NCBI GenBank assembly: GCA_018894105.1 | Contig: CM032125.1 | Span: 35,387,032-35,451,031, forward strand | Reading direction: 5' to 3' | DNA from: Jacaranda mimosifolia | Taxonomy: Eukaryota; Streptophyta; Magnoliopsida; Lamiales; Bignoniaceae | Length of the DNA: 64,000 nt | Part shown: positions 60,621 through 64,000 of the stretch, piece after piece | Layout of the letters: the number at the start of each line of letters is the position of its first letter | Position numbering within the stretch: position 1 is the first letter of the stretch | Translations under genes and position numbers: made by a program | Notes under the pieces: generated by a model | Database searches by the model: none | Told to the model about the DNA's origin: nothing | Seen by the model: the letters and a program-made list of their open reading frames with translations, nothing else

Positions 60621-62833
60621 ATAATTTTCCTTTTTGTGCTAGTAGAAAAAAATTAACATGTAATTTTCATTTTCCAATGAAATTGTAGAAAAATTCTTTA
60701 ATACTTGCTAAATAATCAACTTTTAAGTGATTGTAGCCCAGTAATAGAATTAATACACACCTAACATTGCAGCTCATGTGTATAAAATATTTTCTTAAAA
60801 AAGAATATTGAATTATAAATTATATATACTTATCGCGTTTTGTGAAATAAAATAAGAAATAAAACACCAATTAAAATGGAGGATCCGAAATAGTGACGTT
60901 GATATTCATTCTTTCCTTGCTTCCTTTTTATTTTTATCTAGCTTTCTTTTATATGATCTTAATTAATTGAAAAGCATGTAATATTTACCTCGACCAAAAA
61001 AATATCAAAAAAATAAAAAAAAAATGGAACAAAATTACTAACATATCTTGAGCACAAATATTATATGCTAGCTTTTAATACTTCAATATTCCAAGAAAAT
61101 AAATAGAAAACCATTACTATTAAACCTTTGTTGAATCTTTTCTTACCCAAAAATCTAATATGGTCAAATTCAACCAAAAATAAAGTTGAAAAAAGTTATG
61201 AAAGGATGATTGATGGAGCAGGCAATGTTATCAATTTATTGGATTATGGGAAAAAAATAAAATAAAATAAAAAGAGATAAATGAGATAATATGTGCAGCA
61301 GTATTTTTAGAGCACGCGCAAAGAGTTAAAGAACAACTTTTAATAAGGGTCCAAAGAATTGTGGCGGGCATGAGACAAAGCCTGCACCTTTAAAGCTAAC
61401 AACAGCGTTAATTTTCATGTTGTAATGGCCCAAATGATGAACTACTAAAAGTGGGTATTTTATTTTGCCTGCATGTAATAATTTTTCTTTTTTCTTTTTT
61501 GATTAATTCTACGTTATTTTCTTTTTGTTCCCCCAACCCAAGAAAAAAAAGTAAATAATTATGTTTATTATAGTACAAAATCAAAAATTTTAATCTCTTG
61601 ATGACATTTGAGAACATAAAACTTTGAATCTTCCAGCGTGGCGTGTTCGTTGATGTTTATCGGGGTTACTTCTCGATGTTTATGAGGAACATGAGTTTTT
61701 GACCTGTCATGCTCGTTGACAAAAATTTAAAATTTTCTATTCTTATGAAAAATAAAATCTCTTTATCTATTGTACTTGTGAAGATCATCTTTCGATTTTG
61801 GAAAAACGCTATTGATTCAGCAAGTTAATTGTCTAGGGTGTGACTTTGATTATTCTTTATACTGAAAACGAGTAAATGTACAAAAAAAAACCTTAAATTT
61901 ATTGTATTTTTTTTAAATTTTATTCACGTTGCTTAGATGGAAATACAAATGATTTACAACCACATAATAAATTAAAATATTTAAATTATAGTACAAAGTT
62001 AAAAAATTTTAACCGGTTCATAACATTTGATAACATAAAATTTCGATTTTCACAAAGAACACGAACTCTCAATTTGACATACTTATTGATGTTTATTAAA
62101 ATTGTATTCCCACTTAGGAATAATTTACAAAAGAGATAGGCTAATTGTAATTCCTTTAAAATATGGCTCAGATCGTTGTTTAATATTAGAATGAAAAATT
62201 CTAGATAAAAATATTTATTTTATTTTATTTTAACCGCTTAAATGAAGATACAAATGACATATATTATTCTTAAATAATACATAAAAATGTTTATATTATA
62301 CAACTTTATATTAGACTAATTGAAAGTTGTTAAGGATATATTAATTTTTATTTCCTCTTTTTGTTGTTAATTATAGTATAATTAGTCAAATTAAAGGATG
62401 CATCAAATAATGAACTTAAAATACCAAAAATTGTTCAGCTTTCTATACATCTTTTTTCTCCTTTTAGAGATGATGACATTGAAATAATGATCGAATCCCA
62501 GCCTTATTAAAGTGATGTTATTCTCAAGATATACCCTCAACTATTAATTATGGCCCCCACATAAATTTATATTTTCTCGTATATGATTACAATTAATAAT
62601 TTATTTAAAGGCCCCACCATAAATCTTTGGTCTAAATATATCAATTTTCTTATTTTTAAGAAAATATTTTAATGAATAAATATTAGGAAAAAATAAAATA
62701 AAGAAAAAAGAAAAGAAAAAGAAGACCCCAGCAACGGGGAAATTTTCCCCACCTCCTGCACATATCACATGCAAGTTGTTGGAACTCAAATTTCTACATA
62801 TTTTATAGCAAATACTCTCTTGCACTTCAATTT
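60621..62833. other. AT-rich intergenic DNA
   Basis: No gene seen. The short minus-strand ORFs (61408-61617, 62601-62825) are unrecognised. Confidence 0.4.
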
Positions 62834-63160
62834 AGGCTTTATTTGACAAACACATCTTATAAATTCCAACATGCAAAACTTATAAGATATTAAATTTTAT
62901 ATTAAAAAATAAAATTTTCAAGTGTGATAAGATAATATCATTGAACTTATAAAATATTAATGATGATAATTTTATAATTACTATAATTAAATTTAAAATT
63001 TGTTAAATTTTACAAGTTAAGACTTAAGACTCCTTTTTTTTTTTTTTTTTTTTTTTTAAAACTCTTTAAATCTTAATATTTTATTCTAAAGCTTATAATT
63101 TTTTTCCTTACAAAATTTTATCAAAAATTTTATTTTAATTTATAAACTTCTCAAAATATT
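62834..63160. mobile_element. Degenerate Harbinger-type MITE (CTTATAAG family)
   Basis: Left end GGCTTTATTTGACAAAC after TTA, then ATCTTATAAATTCCAACATG and TTATAAGATATTAA words in the same order as in 36705-37053. A T tract lies at about 63033-63057. The right end is too diverged to place exactly. Confidence 0.5.
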
Positions 63161-63699
63161 TTATTAATACTCCCTGACTTGATATTAGTTTTTAATGACT
63201 CATTTGGATGTAACTTATGTCCAATTTTAAAAACTAAAACCTTTTTGCTGAAAATTAAGGCAATCCCATCTGTTCCCACTTCCCAAAAAATACACCAGTC
63301 CTTAAAATCATAATTCATGATTGCACTTATTGGCTTAGACAACTTGAGTTATACACTTAATTAATTTATGTTCAAAACTATAATTACACAGAATCAATAA
63401 TCCCAGGTACTGACATAGACAGGAAAAAGTCAGGATTATTATTTCCACAAGGAAAAAAGAAAAGAAAAGAAAAGAAAAGAAAAGAAAAAGGAAAAACTCC
63501 AATCCTTTCTGAGTTGGAAAAGGAGAAAAGACAACCCAAAAAGAATGAAAAACACATATACATACTATGATGGTGTAGTTTGTAAAATGCTAAAAATTTG
63601 TATGGCTTACAATTCTTCACAGGCAAAAAAAAACCCTCATAAATGAAGCATACTTCTCTTCCATCAGCTTCTTCTTATATATCCATCAAACAGCTGAGT
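63161..63699. other. 3' flank of the right-edge MAKR gene with an AAAAG repeat
   Basis: An AAAAG repeat lies at about 63454-63489. The right part is probably 3' UTR of the minus-strand gene. No other gene seen. Confidence 0.4.
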
Positions 63700-64000
63700 T
63701 TATTTACCTGAAATGATCCAAATTAATCTGTATAAGTGTTAAAGTACATAGTCTAAAAAGAACTGAAAAAAACAAAGGCAAAAAATGAATTACCCTGAGT
63801 TCTTTTGCAGTGGAGAACTGCTTCATAGATTGAGCTCTCAGAATCACAAGACCTGCGCCAGTTATCATCAGCAGAATAAGCCACACTTGTTCTAGGAGAA
63901 GTTCCAGCAGAGAATTCCCAGTTTCTGATTGTTCTGATTCTCATATTACTACTCTCAAACTGATTTCCTCGACGCCTTTTAACGAAAAAAGGCCTCAAGA
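63700..64000 (-). CDS. MAKR-family protein (MAKR6-like), 3' end only
   Basis: Partial gene cut by the window's right edge, read on the minus strand; the frame enters as LRPFFVKRRRGNQFESSN. A basic stretch (KRRRG) is followed by RTIRNWEFSAG, an acidic-Ser stretch and SSIYEAVLHCKRTQ, which matches the diagnostic C-terminal HCKRS-type motif of BKI1/MAKR proteins, also present in the MAKR5-like gene at 14 kb. In this family an intron follows the motif. Here a donor at 63794/63793 and an acceptor at 63708/63707 would give an 86-bp intron and end the protein Gly-Lys after stop TAA at 63702-63700. Reading on without splicing would instead give a Phe-rich tail ending at 63753, which looks like intron. 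Arabidopsis MAKR6 (At5g52900) lies close to MAKR5 (At5g52870), which supports MAKR6, but too little is visible to be sure. Confidence 0.68.

Noticed and set aside
63753..63763. Alternative splice acceptor after a T-rich tract for the right-edge MAKR gene
   Set aside because: It would leave an intron of only about 31 bases, too short for plant splicing.

Overview
This is a nuclear genome segment of a flowering plant, almost certainly a eudicot. The genes are split by GT-AG introns, the intergenic DNA is very AT-rich and full of small DNA transposons, and the proteins belong to plant-specific families. I cannot fix the species. There is no prokaryotic, organellar or CRISPR content, and I found no convincing tRNA or rRNA gene.

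I reconstructed five complete protein genes and one partial gene, choosing exon borders so that reading phase is kept across every intron. They are: (1) a membrane-associated kinase regulator resembling MAKR5 (+, 14114-15248, 2 exons, 327 aa); (2) a reticulon-like protein of the RTNLB group (+, 22054-24513, 5 coding exons, 260 aa); (3) an F-box protein like Arabidopsis At5g52880 (-, 27715-25481, 6 exons, 301 aa); (4) a large AAA-ATPase like At5g52882/At4g28000/DAA1 (-, 35757-29391, 16 exons, 839 aa); (5) an S-type anion channel of the SLAH3/SLAH2 type (+, 55802-58096, 5 coding exons, 632 aa); (6) the 3' end of a second MAKR-family gene, perhaps MAKR6-like, entering from the right edge (-). From memory, the Arabidopsis interval At5g52870 (MAKR5), At5g52880 (F-box), At5g52882 (AAA) to At5g52900 (MAKR6) holds the same families in the same order. 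The window therefore looks like an expanded version of that block, with the reticulon and the anion channel also present.

Layout: 0-14 kb is gene-free and holds a Mutator-like element with a 9-bp target duplication, a hAT element with an 8-bp duplication, a Harbinger-type MITE and a solo LTR with a 5-bp duplication. 14-36 kb is the gene-rich part (MAKR5, a MITE cluster including a hAT nested in a Harbinger-type MITE, RTNLB, F-box, AAA). 36-55 kb is repeat-rich. It contains a degenerate head-to-tail duplication array at 45.5-53.3 kb whose two main copies share the same CACTA insertion. One copy also carries a Mutator-like foldback element that splits an older MITE. 55-58 kb is the anion channel. 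58-64 kb is AT-rich DNA with more MITEs and the partial MAKR gene.

The genes do not form a pathway. MAKR proteins act at the plasma membrane in receptor-kinase signalling, the reticulon shapes ER tubules, the F-box protein is a probable SCF substrate receptor, the AAA protein is a probable membrane-anchored unfoldase, and SLAH3-type channels release nitrate and chloride across the plasma membrane. I saw no clearly new biological system. The most unusual content is the layered transposon and duplication history, which can be put in relative time order from target-site duplications visible in the sequence.
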